Of a DNA stretch of 44,495 bases, positions 26,303 to 35,729 are shown piece by piece. The position numbers were made by a program, and so were the translations under genes. Under the pieces are notes generated by a model. The model did no database searches, was not told the origin of the DNA, and was given only the letters and a program-made list of their open reading frames with translations. Where the stretch lies: assembly GCA_945787445.1 (NCBI GenBank), contig CALZHT010000014.1:1-44495 (forward strand), in the 5' to 3' direction. The stretch comes from an uncultured Desulfobulbaceae bacterium. GTDB taxonomy: Bacteria > Desulfobacterota > Desulfobulbia > Desulfobulbales > CALZHT01. Every line of letters begins with the position of its first letter. Within the stretch, counting starts at the first letter, position 1.

Positions 26303-28054
26303 ATGACTGATGGTACAGGCTTTCCAAGCCAGAAAGAACTTGAAAAGGAAATCAGCGATTACCTGACCCGTAAATATGGTGAACGGGTAAAGATTGTCTC
26401 AACCGGTCTCTTTCCTTTACCCGAAAAAGGTGAAACTGAATCCAAGCCCACAGAGAAGAAAAAGGAAAAGACTTTTCAGTTCAGTTTAACTCCCGAAGAA
26501 TTGGTGAATTATTTGGATGATTATGTGGTCAAACAGGATGAGGCCAAGGCTGTCCTTGCCACAAAAATTTGTACCCACTTCAACAGGATTCGATATACCC
26601 GTGACCGACCCCATTTGGAAAAGCGCAGTGTAGGAAGGATCAAAAGTAATGTATTGCTCATCGGTCCCACAGGGGTCGGCAAGACTTTTTTGATAAAATT
26701 GATTGCCCAGCGCATCGGGGTTCCTTTTGTAAAAGGTGATGCTACCAAGTTCAGTGAAACCGGATATGTTGGCGGCGATGTTGAGGATCTGGTGCGTGAT
26801 CTCGTCCGGCAGGCTGACGGCGATGTAGATCAAGCCCAGTACGGTATTATATATGTTGATGAAATTGATAAAATCTCATCAAGTCAGAACAGATGGGGGG
26901 CTGATGTTTCACGTACGGGCGTACAGCGTGCTTTGCTCAAACCCATGGAGGAAACCGAAGTCGACCTCAAGGTGCCGCATGATCCCATTTCCCAACTTGA
27001 AGCCATTGAACACTATAGATCTACAGGTAAGCGGACCAAGAGAGTCATCAATACCAAAAACATTCTATTCATAGTCAGTGGCGCATTTTCAGAGCTTGTT
27101 GAGATCATCAGAAAGAGGGTGCAGAAACAGAGCATTGGATTTGAAAGCTCTATTCCTTCCAAGCACTCAAACCGAAATTTTTTCAATGAAGTCCGGGCCG
27201 AAGATCTTATCCAGTATGGCTTTGAAAGCGAGTTTGTCGGACGCCTCCCGGTAATTGCAGTCCTTGATGAACTTTCAGAAGAAGACCTTTATGAAATTCT
27301 TCTCAATCCGAACAGCTCTGTTGTTGTTGGAAAAAAGCAGGATTTCCATTCCTACGGCATCAACATTCTCTTTGAAGATGAGGCCCTGCGAGAAGTAGCT
27401 GTCATGGCAGCGCAGGAAAAGACGGGCGCGCGCGGTTTAGTGTCTGTTTTGGAAAAGGTTTTGCTGCCCTTTGAAAAGAAACTGCCATCCACAGACATAC
27501 AATATCTGGTCATTACAAAAGATATGATCCGCAATCCTCATCAAGAGCTTGATAAGATGCTGGATAAGCCTGACATAAAAAAGTATCTTCAGGACCGTTA
27601 TGAAAAATTGGCTGAAGAGGAACGCAAACACCTCATTGATTTTATTCTGCGGACCAGAGGCGATTACCTTGAAGTTCATAATGTGCTCCCAACCCCTTCA
27701 AGGCTCGCTCTTATCGCCAAACAATGTCAGGAAGAAAATATGGACTCTCGAGATGTGTGTGATATCTTTATAGATCTTGTCAGACAAATCCGCCGTTGTG
27801 CCGTATCAATTTCTGAAAAGACAGGTTTAGAAATTGCATTCAGTGAAGAGGCAATTGATCACATTCTTGAAATAGAACCTCGCAACGAACAGTCAATAAA
27901 CACCATCTGTGATTATTTGATGAATACCTATGAGTATGGTCTACGTCTTCTCAGCCACAAACATAAAAAAAATCGAGTCGTTATCACTGGTGAAGGGGTG
28001 GATGCTCCTGACAAATTTATCAATTCGCTTGTCGGCGAGAGTTTTAAAGAGTAA
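26303..28054 (+). CDS. ClpX-like AAA+ protein lacking the zinc domain, with C-terminal extension
   Basis: This is a 583-residue AAA+ unfoldase related to ClpX (usually about 420 residues). The core (about 60-410) holds GPTGVGKT (121-128), pore loop GYVG (154-157), IIYVDEID (182-189), an IGF tripeptide (278-280) where ClpX docks on ClpP, EFVGRLPV, and sensor-2 GARGL (375-379). Two things differ from ClpX. The N-terminal four-cysteine zinc domain that recruits adaptors is absent and replaced by about 60 charged residues. A C-terminal extension of about 170 residues is added; its last part (LEIAFSEEAIDHILEI then YEYGLRLL and VDAPDKFINSLV) resembles a second AAA+ small-domain helix bundle. It probably unfolds proteins for ClpP or acts alone; substrates are unknown. 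It stands 231 nt after ntrX and before hemB. Confidence 0.85.
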   Translation: MTDGTGFPSQKELEKEISDYLTRKYGERVKIVSTGLFPLPEKGETESKPTEKKKEKTFQFSLTPEELVNYLDDYVVKQDEAKAVLATKICTHFNRIRYTRDRPHLEKRSVGRIKSNVLLIGPTGVGKTFLIKLIAQRIGVPFVKGDATKFSETGYVGGDVEDLVRDLVRQADGDVDQAQYGIIYVDEIDKISSSQNRWGADVSRTGVQRALLKPMEETEVDLKVPHDPISQLEAIEHYRSTGKRTKRVINTKNILFIVSGAFSELVEIIRKRVQKQSIGFESSIPSKHSNRNFFNEVRAEDLIQYGFESEFVGRLPVIAVLDELSEEDLYEILLNPNSSVVVGKKQDFHSYGINILFEDEALREVAVMAAQEKTGARGLVSVLEKVLLPFEKKLPSTDIQYLVITKDMIRNPHQELDKMLDKPDIKKYLQDRYEKLAEEERKHLIDFILRTRGDYLEVHNVLPTPSRLALIAKQCQEENMDSRDVCDIFIDLVRQIRRCAVSISEKTGLEIAFSEEAIDHILEIEPRNEQSINTICDYLMNTYEYGLRLLSHKHKKNRVVITGEGVDAPDKFINSLVGESFKE

Positions 28055-28120
28055 ATACACGTAGCGCGTGGTAATCGACTTATGCTTCGCGGTCTAATCC
28101 ATTGAAAAGGAGAAAATAAT

Positions 28121-29095
28121 ATGATTTTTCCGGAATATCGTCCACGGCGGTTGCGAAGAAATGAAGTTTTGCGCTCCCTTATCAGGGAAACGCAGCTGTC
28201 CCCTGATCATTTAATTTATCCTCTTTTTGTTCAACCTGGAAAAGGCCGTCGCGATGCTATCACTTCCATGCCCGGTGTTTTTAGGCTGTCAGTTGATGAG
28301 CTTGCTAAAGAGGCAAAGGAATGTATGGGCCTGGGGATCAAGAACGTTATCCTTTTCGGTTTGCCGGAGGACAAGGATCCGGTTGGGTCGGGCGCCCACG
28401 CCAATGACGGCATCATTCAACGGGCCATAAGGGAACTGAAAAACAAAGTGCCTGAAATGATGGTTTCCACTGATGTCTGTCTGTGTGAGTATACTGATCA
28501 TGGCCATTGCGGCGTGATTATTAATCAACAGGTGGATAACGATACAACCTTGGAAATCCTGGCACGCACTGCCTTGTCTCATGCCCAGGCTGGCGCGGAT
28601 ATGGTGGCTCCCTCTGATATGATGGACGGCCGGGTGGCGGAAATCAGGCAGATTCTTGATGAAAACGATTTTCAGAATATCCCGATAATGTCCTATGCAG
28701 TTAAATATGCCTCTGCCTTCTATGGACCTTTCCGCGATGCAGCAGATTGTGCACCACAGGAAGGCGATCGCCGCGGCTATCAGATGGACCCTGCCAATGC
28801 CCGCGAAGCCTTACGTGAGGCTACCCTTGATGTGGACGAGGGTGCAGACATTTTGATGGTGAAGCCTGCGGTGGCCTATCTTGATATCATATCACGTCTT
28901 CATGACGAGTTTGACCTGCCGGTGGCCGCCTATCATGTGAGCGGGGAATATGCCATGATCAAAGCTGCCGCCGCAAACGGCTGGCTGGACGAAGCCCGGG
29001 TCATGCAGGAGACCCTGCTCAGTATCCGTCGTGCTGGAGCTGATATCATTCTTACCTATTTCGCCAAAGATTATGCCAAACTTTTTGCTGGATAA
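28121..29095 (+). CDS. hemB: Porphobilinogen synthase (delta-aminolevulinate dehydratase)
   Basis: HemB condenses two 5-aminolevulinate molecules to porphobilinogen in tetrapyrrole synthesis. The 324-residue product has the normal length and starts [21 protein letters not shown]. Catalytic lysines lie in [18 protein letters not shown] and ILMVKPA. The metal site [16 protein letters not shown] has three cysteines (C-x-C-x6-GHC), so this is a zinc-type enzyme. AAGGAG lies 8 nt before the ATG. Haem and sirohaem are needed for cytochromes and sulfite reductase in such anaerobes. Confidence 0.98.
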   Translation: MIFPEYRPRRLRRNEVLRSLIRETQLSPDHLIYPLFVQPGKGRRDAITSMPGVFRLSVDELAKEAKECMGLGIKNVILFGLPEDKDPVGSGAHANDGIIQRAIRELKNKVPEMMVSTDVCLCEYTDHGHCGVIINQQVDNDTTLEILARTALSHAQAGADMVAPSDMMDGRVAEIRQILDENDFQNIPIMSYAVKYASAFYGPFRDAADCAPQEGDRRGYQMDPANAREALREATLDVDEGADILMVKPAVAYLDIISRLHDEFDLPVAAYHVSGEYAMIKAAAANGWLDEARVMQETLLSIRRAGADIILTYFAKDYAKLFAG

Positions 29096-29103
29096 CATCT
29101 ACG

Positions 29104-29150
29104 CAAAATTGCGAACTACAGCAATTTTGTGTTAAACGCGACTTCGTCGC
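29104..29150 (+). terminator. Hairpins after hemB
   Basis: Two stems follow the hemB stop: CAAAATTGC-N8-GCAATTTTG at 29104-29129 and GCGAC-TTC-GTCGC at 29138-29150. Neither has a clear T-run, so termination may be partial. Confidence 0.4.
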
Positions 29151-29205
29151 TATAAAGTTTCAACTCTCCAGAAATCCATCAACCATTCAAAGGTATGGAG
29201 GTGTT

Positions 29206-30036
29206 GTGCATCCTGTTCTTTTTGAAATCACCATATTGGGAAAAACAATTGCGTTCTATTCCTATGGTGCCCTGCTGGGAATTTCTATTTTTTTCGGGTG
29301 GCATCTTACAACCAGCCTGTGCAAGAAGGCGGCAATCGATGAAACGGTTGTCGGTTACGTTACTATCTTAGTTGTCGTGACCGCCGTTGTCGGAGCAAGA
29401 CTATTAGAAATTGCGGTAAATTATGATAGCTACCAAGGAAGGTTTTTTTCAGCTCTCTTTTCTACCAAACAAGAAGGCCTTGCTTTTTATGGCGGATTTA
29501 TCCCAGCCGTACTGGTCGGCGCATTATATATACGCAGCAAAAAATATAATGTTTGGCAGTTTGCCGACTGCGCGTCGCCCGCTGTGGGATTCGGTCTCTT
29601 TTTTACCCGGATAGGTTGCTTTTTGGCCGGGTGCTGTTTTGGCAGCGTAACAGAATCATATCCTGCGGTTACCTTTCCTTCTGGCAGCCCGGCTTTTACA
29701 TTCCAGGTCCGGCAGTATCTGCTCGAAAATACAGCAGCATCTTCACTCCCCGTGCATCCCACCCAGCTCTATTCCTCTATTGCCGGCCTGGCACTTGGCA
29801 TAACGTCCCTTTATCTCCTGCTCCGAAAAAAGAGATATCATGGCCAGATATTCTGGACATTTGTTTTGCTTTATGCCATTTTCCGCTTCATGATAGAATT
29901 TATCAGATCAGATCCCAGCAGGGGGCAACTTATCGGACTTTCGACATCACAGTGGGTCAGTATGGCAGGGTTTGGATTGGCCCTATTTTTTTTAAAAAGA
30001 CTACAGGGAGTTGCTTCTCGAAAAGCGCGCGGCTGA
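29206..30036 (+). CDS. lgt: Prolipoprotein diacylglyceryl transferase
   Basis: Lgt transfers a diacylglyceryl group from phosphatidylglycerol to the lipobox cysteine of prolipoproteins in the inner membrane. The 276-residue product has about seven hydrophobic segments. It carries the family motifs FYSYGALLG near the start, VVGARLLEI, EGLAFYGGFI, RIGCFLAGCCFG, VHPTQLYSS and FMIEFIRSD. The start is GTG at 29206, with GGAGG about 6 nt upstream. Substrates in this window would include the Lpp-like lipoprotein and possibly the lipoprotein at 36.5 kb. It ends convergently with the giant activase gene. Confidence 0.96.
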   Translation: MHPVLFEITILGKTIAFYSYGALLGISIFFGWHLTTSLCKKAAIDETVVGYVTILVVVTAVVGARLLEIAVNYDSYQGRFFSALFSTKQEGLAFYGGFIPAVLVGALYIRSKKYNVWQFADCASPAVGFGLFFTRIGCFLAGCCFGSVTESYPAVTFPSGSPAFTFQVRQYLLENTAASSLPVHPTQLYSSIAGLALGITSLYLLLRKKRYHGQIFWTFVLLYAIFRFMIEFIRSDPSRGQLIGLSTSQWVSMAGFGLALFFLKRLQGVASRKARG

Positions 30037-30104
30037 CGTAGATTCCAAGGAGCTGTTCATTTTAAGTTTTGTCATTCTCCTTTTAAAGACTTCTAATAGC
30101 ACCA

Positions 30105-33100
30105 TCAATTCCGATACAGTTTGTTCAATGACCTTTGGGCACCATCTTCCTGTCCCGGACCGGATAGTAACATAGTATTGACCCTCCTGGCCTGCAGGCA
30201 GAAAGCCTCCAGCCTGGCCTCGATGATTTGGGGAAATGAATTGCCGTCTGTCTCAATTGCCATGAAAGGAAGCTTATTGTCTTTGGCAAGAATATGACGC
30301 CAGCGGCCATTGCCGTTATCTTCTCCCAACTCCCTCTTGGATGCGGTGGTAAACTTTTCATTCAGGATAGCTTCTGCTACCCGGGAGGGCATGCAACCGA
30401 AGGGACCGATTGAGATGATGCCGCAGGCCGGATGCAGGATCTCATGCAAGGCTGAACCCACAGTCAGAATCGACTCACAAGTGAAGTGGGGCGAGATATA
30501 TTTTTGACCGGCCTTAATTATCGGCTCTATACCGGCATCTTCTTCATAGTGAAAGAGTCCGGCCGGGGCGAGTCTTTTTCTGATCTGGCGGTCGAAAAAC
30601 CGTTTTATCTGATGCCGAACCAGGAATCCCAGGGTGGGCTTCCCTTCAATTCGGTTTTTAATAAGCCAGTCAACATACTTGATCCATTCGCTGTTTTGGG
30701 CAGTACGGACGCTAAAGCCTTTTTCCGCCATGCTTTCGATAAGGCCCTGGAGAGAAATGGGATCATGACGGACATAGATCTCGCCAATAAGGGAAATTTT
30801 AGGAATTTCTCCATAGGCGGTTTTGAGAGGAATCCTGCTAAGGGCTTTAGCGCTTCTGCTTAGCTGCGCAGCAATGGTAGCCCAGTCTTTATCGATTACG
30901 TTACGTATTTCCTGATACTGGTGTTCAAATATTTTCAAGCCTTTTGCCTTGTTTTCAACTCCGGCTAAAATGGTGGAATACATTTCATCAAAGAGATCGC
31001 CGATAACCAGGGCCCGCCAGGCTGCAATCATGAAACGGTTGCCGAGACCGCCATATCCGTTTACTGAAGAAGGTGACAATACAACGGCATCCGGGATCAT
31101 ATGCTTTGCAAGAACCCTTTTGGAAAAGACATGATACTGTCCGAAGCGGCAGGGCCCTTCAGCGCTGGGGATGAAATAGGCGGTAACCTCACCCGCCCGC
31201 CGTTGCTTCATATAGTGTAGCAAAGAGCCCACCGTGGTCTGGAGCGGCAGACATTCCTTGCAGGTGGAATTGCCGCGCCCCAATTTCAGGACTTCTTCAT
31301 CGGCAGGCGGCAGCGGTTCAGCGCGGATACCGATACGTTCAAATGCCCCGGCCAGCAATGGCGTGCCATATCGCCCCATGGAGGGCACCACAACCTTGAC
31401 CCTTTCATCGGTAAGGGGAAGCAGGCCGGCCGTTGTGGTGTGGACTAGCGGCTGACCGCCATTTACTTTCAGCGAGGCCGGGGTAAATTTTTTTTGTTTC
31501 CTGTGGGGCAGGCTTTTTCTGTCATTGAGCTGCCGATAATACCTGACGATGTCCAGAAAGGCTTCAATACGAGTCTCCAGGCCGGCATCGGCAGTATGGC
31601 TGTCTAATTCAAGGGTGAGCGAAGGCTTGTGGCCCATGATATCACGAAAATACCCAATAATGAAGGAATCCGGGCCGCAGGAAAAATTTGTTATGTAGGT
31701 GGCGAACAACTGTGGATTTTTTTTAAGTAAATGGGCGGATTTGAGAATCATACTTCCGGTGGCCCAATACATATTATGATCCGCTTCAATTTTTTCTTCG
31801 CCATAGGGCAGCATGTCAAAGGGAATGATCCGGATGCCCCGGGATGCAAGTTTGGCGGGAATCCCTTTGTTGGCATCATTGGTGAAGCTGTTGTATGGCC
31901 GGCCGAATAAAACAACGGCAAAACGTTCCGGTGCGGTTTGTAACTCAGCCAGTGCTTCACCACCCATTTGTTGAATATCTGCAAAAAATGCTTCCTGGGC
32001 GCCTATTCCTGCAGCTAGAGCATCTTTAATCCGACTCCGCTTTACACCGAGCGATTGTGCCATTTCCTGAAAAGCTCTGAGGTTTGTTTCTATGCCATGG
32101 GCAAAGTTCAGGGTCGGGGACAGGACCTTTTTGTCAGCCAGGGATGGAAAAGCAGTACGAAGATAGAAAGGCTCTCCTTGCACAAAAACGCATGTACATG
32201 ACAAATTGCCCTTTTTGCCGCTGGGAATACCTTTTAAGTGAGGAAGGAAGATAATATCCGGATTCAAGGCAAGCAGACTGGCAGCATACCCGTGAGCTAG
32301 TTCTCCAGGGTAACAGAAAGGGGCTCCCTTCTGGTCTACGCCGGCCGGATCGATTGACTCAGACAAGATTACTCGGAATCCCAGTTCGGCAAAAAACGCA
32401 TTGAAAAAAGGGAAATAGGTATGGACCAGAAAGGAGCGGTTCATGCCCACAGTGGGCCGGTTGTCGAAATTGTCGGCAGAAATCAGGTCCTGAAACACTC
32501 GCTGTTCCCTTCTGATAACTAGGTTCAGGCCGGTGCTGTCGATCTTGCGCTGGTGGACAATGTTGTCGTAACGGTTACATATACCCCCGAAAGGAAATAC
32601 CCGGTCTTTGATGCGAATTCTGGAAATTTCGCAGCCCCGGTCGCATTCTTTGCCGCCGCCGCATCGAAAAGGCTTGGCATAACTGACTTGCCTCTCCATG
32701 AGTTCGGCAAGATCGAAGTTTTTTAAGGAAAGGAGCCCGTTTTCCAGCCGCCGTTCCAGTTCCAAGGCCACGCCAAAGGCGCCCATCAACCCTGGATCAG
32801 GCGGCACCACTATGGGTTTGCCGGTGAGGGCGGCCATGGCAATGGGCACGGCCCGGTTGTAGCAGACACCACCCTGCATGAAGACCTTACGGCCAACCGG
32901 CCTATTGCCCTTGACCCGATTTGCGTAATTCATACAGATGGAATACACCAAACCGGCAACAATGTCGGCCATTGGGATATTTTCCTGCGCAGCGCTTTTT
33001 ATGTCCGAGCCGATGAATGCGGCACACTGATCATTGAAATTCGGCGGCTTCTTCCCGGCCATGGCCGTGGTCCCAATCTCGGTAACGTCCAGACCCAGAC

Positions 33101-34421
33101 TTTCCTTAGCCACTTCTTCGAGAAATGATCCGGTCCCGGCACTGCATGCTTCGTTCATGGCATAGTCACTGGGCACCCTGTTGGCGATATATGTATATTT
33201 TGCATCTTGGCCGCCTATCTCAAAAATGGTATCAACCTGCGGATCAAAAAATACAGCGGCAGCAGCGTGGGCAATGATCTCATTAATCACTCCATTGGTC
33301 ATGGCATGGAGGCCTGCTATCTGCCGACCGGAACCAGTCACGCCCAAACCTTCAATGGTGATGGGAACCGAAACCTGGTTGGCCAAACTCTTGTAAACCC
33401 GGCGTGCGGCTTCGACGGGATCACCGTTTGTGCGCAGATAATCGGCGGCCAGAATTGCCTTATCCCGCCTCCGCATGATAATTCCTTTGGTGGTGGTAGA
33501 GCCTACATCCAGTCCAAGAATAGTATGATCGCCCGGTTCTGGAGGAGCGTGCGCTTGTTTCTTGAAGTCCACCATATCTTCAAATTGCCGCAGGGTCTTG
33601 TGAAAGGAGAGGCGGGTATGTTGCTTTACAAAAACGGTTTCAAGGTTCTCAACCGGTAGGACCTCTTTTTTAAGAGCCCAAAGTGCTGCGCCGAGGGCCT
33701 CCATCCAATCTGCTTCCGCGGGAATGAACAGATCTTCGATTTCTTTCTGCAGATAGTGGACCATGGCCCGGTTTTGAACACAGCCGCCGATGAGCATGAC
33801 CGATTTTTTCGGCAACTTTTTTAAGAGTTCAAGAATTTTACCGGTCATCATGAAGGAGAGACCGGCAACAACCCTATTCTTAGGGATCCCCTTGTTCAAG
33901 GCATGGGTGCAGTCACTTTTACAAAACACCGAGCAGCGGCCTGACACCTGGTACATGGATTCCGGCATTTTCATTCCGGTAACTTCCTTCAGGCTGATGG
34001 ACATTCGGCCAAGTTGCTGAAGAAAAAATTCACCTGTGCCGGCGGCGCATTTATTCCCGGTATGGATATCCTGAACCTTTCCTTTATCGTCAAGGTGATA
34101 TACCATAATGGTTTCACCACCGGCGCTCACCACTACCCGATATGGATGGTCGGGAGGCAGGATGTGGGCACAGGCAAATTCCAGCGCCTCGGCTTCGGTT
34201 ATGGCGGAAAGATTGAGATAGTTCTTGAATTTACGGCCGGTCACCCCTATGCGCACATGCGGCAAGTCCGGTTCACCGGTCAGCATATCCCGGAGGGCCT
34301 GGCGCGGATTGCCTTCGTGTTCACGGCGCTGGGTGTGGAGAACCTCCGTATCATGTCTGTCACTGGAAAGACGTACCAGACTGATGGTAGATGCTCCAAG
34401 ACAAATTCCTAATGACTCCAT
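30105..34421 (-). CDS. Double acyl-CoA dehydratase activase-like protein (BcrAD/BadFG plus DUF2229), about 1438 aa
   Basis: This is a very large fused protein. Two ASKHA-fold ATPase modules of the 2-hydroxyacyl-CoA dehydratase activator type lie at about 1-260 and 300-570. Each keeps the cysteines for a dimer-bridging [4Fe-4S] cluster: NKCAAGTG with CSVFCKSDC, and NEACSAGTG with NDQCAAFIGSDI. A cysteine-rich linker follows (RCGGGKECDRGCE), then a DUF2229-like region (from about 640, FLVHTYFPFFNAFFAELGF) and a C-terminal HgdB-like part (LGRGNSTCKECLPLQT, GPCRFGQYHVFSK, GPFGCMPSRV). Archetypal activators inject one ATP-driven low-potential electron into dehydratases or benzoyl-CoA reductase. 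The all-in-one form is widespread in anaerobes but its reaction is unknown. No dehydratase subunit genes are adjacent. The start is ATG 34421 or 34427. Confidence 0.88.
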   Translation of the reverse strand: MESLGICLGASTISLVRLSSDRHDTEVLHTQRREHEGNPRQALRDMLTGEPDLPHVRIGVTGRKFKNYLNLSAITEAEALEFACAHILPPDHPYRVVVSAGGETIMVYHLDDKGKVQDIHTGNKCAAGTGEFFLQQLGRMSISLKEVTGMKMPESMYQVSGRCSVFCKSDCTHALNKGIPKNRVVAGLSFMMTGKILELLKKLPKKSVMLIGGCVQNRAMVHYLQKEIEDLFIPAEADWMEALGAALWALKKEVLPVENLETVFVKQHTRLSFHKTLRQFEDMVDFKKQAHAPPEPGDHTILGLDVGSTTTKGIIMRRRDKAILAADYLRTNGDPVEAARRVYKSLANQVSVPITIEGLGVTGSGRQIAGLHAMTNGVINEIIAHAAAAVFFDPQVDTIFEIGGQDAKYTYIANRVPSDYAMNEACSAGTGSFLEEVAKESLGLDVTEIGTTAMAGKKPPNFNDQCAAFIGSDIKSAAQENIPMADIVAGLVYSICMNYANRVKGNRPVGRKVFMQGGVCYNRAVPIAMAALTGKPIVVPPDPGLMGAFGVALELERRLENGLLSLKNFDLAELMERQVSYAKPFRCGGGKECDRGCEISRIRIKDRVFPFGGICNRYDNIVHQRKIDSTGLNLVIRREQRVFQDLISADNFDNRPTVGMNRSFLVHTYFPFFNAFFAELGFRVILSESIDPAGVDQKGAPFCYPGELAHGYAASLLALNPDIIFLPHLKGIPSGKKGNLSCTCVFVQGEPFYLRTAFPSLADKKVLSPTLNFAHGIETNLRAFQEMAQSLGVKRSRIKDALAAGIGAQEAFFADIQQMGGEALAELQTAPERFAVVLFGRPYNSFTNDANKGIPAKLASRGIRIIPFDMLPYGEEKIEADHNMYWATGSMILKSAHLLKKNPQLFATYITNFSCGPDSFIIGYFRDIMGHKPSLTLELDSHTADAGLETRIEAFLDIVRYYRQLNDRKSLPHRKQKKFTPASLKVNGGQPLVHTTTAGLLPLTDERVKVVVPSMGRYGTPLLAGAFERIGIRAEPLPPADEEVLKLGRGNSTCKECLPLQTTVGSLLHYMKQRRAGEVTAYFIPSAEGPCRFGQYHVFSKRVLAKHMIPDAVVLSPSSVNGYGGLGNRFMIAAWRALVIGDLFDEMYSTILAGVENKAKGLKIFEHQYQEIRNVIDKDWATIAAQLSRSAKALSRIPLKTAYGEIPKISLIGEIYVRHDPISLQGLIESMAEKGFSVRTAQNSEWIKYVDWLIKNRIEGKPTLGFLVRHQIKRFFDRQIRKRLAPAGLFHYEEDAGIEPIIKAGQKYISPHFTCESILTVGSALHEILHPACGIISIGPFGCMPSRVAEAILNEKFTTASKRELGEDNGNGRWRHILAKDNKLPFMAIETDGNSFPQIIEARLEAFCLQARRVNTMLLSGPGQEDGAQRSLNKLYRN

Positions 34422-34712
34422 ACACATTACTCTACGTAAATAACCAGGTTTAAATCCAGCTTAATAACTTATCCTGCTTTTAGATATAAGTGAAAGCCAA
34501 TTTTACTTTCTGAAGGCGAATGCTTCGAATTATTTGATTTCAAAGGGTTTGTGCTATCGCTTTGGTAAATCTTACACTCTTTACAGATGATTGGGGAGTA
34601 TTTTATGAAAACGTGGTTTTGAACTATTTTTTTCAGATAAAAATGATGTGTTACATTGGGACGAACAGCGCATTCATATTACTCACCACCCCGTTGCCAT
34701 CTCCCACTGGCT

Positions 34713-35585
34713 TTATCTTGCTCGCATCAAGATTGTGTCACCAATTTTAAACTTTTTAGCAGGGGCGCCGGTTTTTTCGGCAATATGACCGCATACCACT
34801 TGACATTTCACAGTGAGCAGAAAAAAGACAGGCGCCTTGGTCTCAGAGAGCGTTTCAAAGTTTCCCTGTCCTTTACTGATGATGAGATCGGCATTATGGA
34901 ACGCTTCCTGAAACTGGGCGGAACAATTTTCAAGCGGGGTGCCCGGACAGCCGGTGCCATTTGAAATGACCTTGCTGAAACGGTCAATTCCGCTTGTAAA
35001 GGCATCTGCAATTGTTGCATCGTTAATTATCGGCCTCTCTTTAACGGCAACGATTATTTTCTTTTCCGCTAATTTTTCGCAAACGAGACAATCAAAAACG
35101 ATTTCACCGCAGTTGTCGACAAGATACAAAATAGTATGGGCTTGGGTGAGTTCCTGTTTTAATAATTTATAATCATCTATTACCGGATCCTTTGCCAGAA
35201 ATTCTTCGAGGAATAGGTGGACGTCCAATTCATGGTGGGCGCCATAATCAATGACGTTTCCGGCAATGGCAAATTTAAGAGCGGCACGGAATGGATCAGG
35301 CGAAAGGTCTATTTTCTCTTTGGCTTGTTGCACAAGGTTTAAGGCAAGCTGGTTACTTTCTTTCTTAAGGGTGAAAAACGGATCATCATTTCCTGATATT
35401 TCCGAGATCATGGTGTAGAGTTCCACGGCATTTACCGGGGGACTCATTGACAGGTCAAATTTTTTAAAAAGGGCGAAGGCGTGGTCCATTATTGTTCGTT
35501 GCACGGCGGTTGATGAAGTGGATAGCCGTGCAGTGTAGAGGCTCTGCTTCGCAAAGCAGGGGAAACAGTCAAGCGTGGTTTGCAT
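34713..35585 (-). CDS. DUF89 / ARMT1-like metal-dependent phosphatase
   Basis: This is a 290-residue member of the DUF89 family, damage-control phosphatases that hydrolyse abnormal or over-abundant phosphometabolites using a divalent metal. It has the prokaryotic form's N-terminal LDCFPCF (C-x-x-C). The active site follows: LYLVDNCGEIVFDCL (D-N-x-G-E), VKERPIINDATIADA, and ISKGQGNFETLSE (K-G-x-x-N-x-E). A CxVxCG segment lies near the C-terminus. The preferred substrate of this subgroup is not known. It is leftward, about 290 nt upstream-adjacent to the activase gene, and followed upstream by a 129-bp repeat. Confidence 0.85.
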   Translation of the reverse strand: MQTTLDCFPCFAKQSLYTARLSTSSTAVQRTIMDHAFALFKKFDLSMSPPVNAVELYTMISEISGNDDPFFTLKKESNQLALNLVQQAKEKIDLSPDPFRAALKFAIAGNVIDYGAHHELDVHLFLEEFLAKDPVIDDYKLLKQELTQAHTILYLVDNCGEIVFDCLVCEKLAEKKIIVAVKERPIINDATIADAFTSGIDRFSKVISNGTGCPGTPLENCSAQFQEAFHNADLIISKGQGNFETLSETKAPVFFLLTVKCQVVCGHIAEKTGAPAKKFKIGDTILMRAR

Positions 35586-35600
35586 CAGTTATCTCCATTT

Positions 35601-35729
35601 GTAAACGCTTACAGGGCACGGCATCTGCTTTGTCATCGGCCTGTTCACATACCGATGTATAGCGGACAGGCCTCTTTCAAGTTTATGCCCCCTTGCGGGG
35701 TACATCTGCCGCACCCTGTAATCGTTTAC
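35601..35729. repeat. 129-bp MITE-like palindromic element, copy A
   Basis: Its ends are terminal inverted repeats of about 22 nt with a few mismatches (GTAAACGCTTACAGGGC... and its partner ...ACCCTGTAATCGTTTAC). Inside are a second palindrome (GGCCTGTTCACATAC / GTATAGCGGACAGGCC, 35639-35672) and CCCC-TTGC-GGGG (35689-35700). It has the same length and near-identical core as copy B at 39511-39639. Its right 47 nt lie inside the PP-loop gene and encode that protein's last 14-15 residues and stop. Confidence 0.92.
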
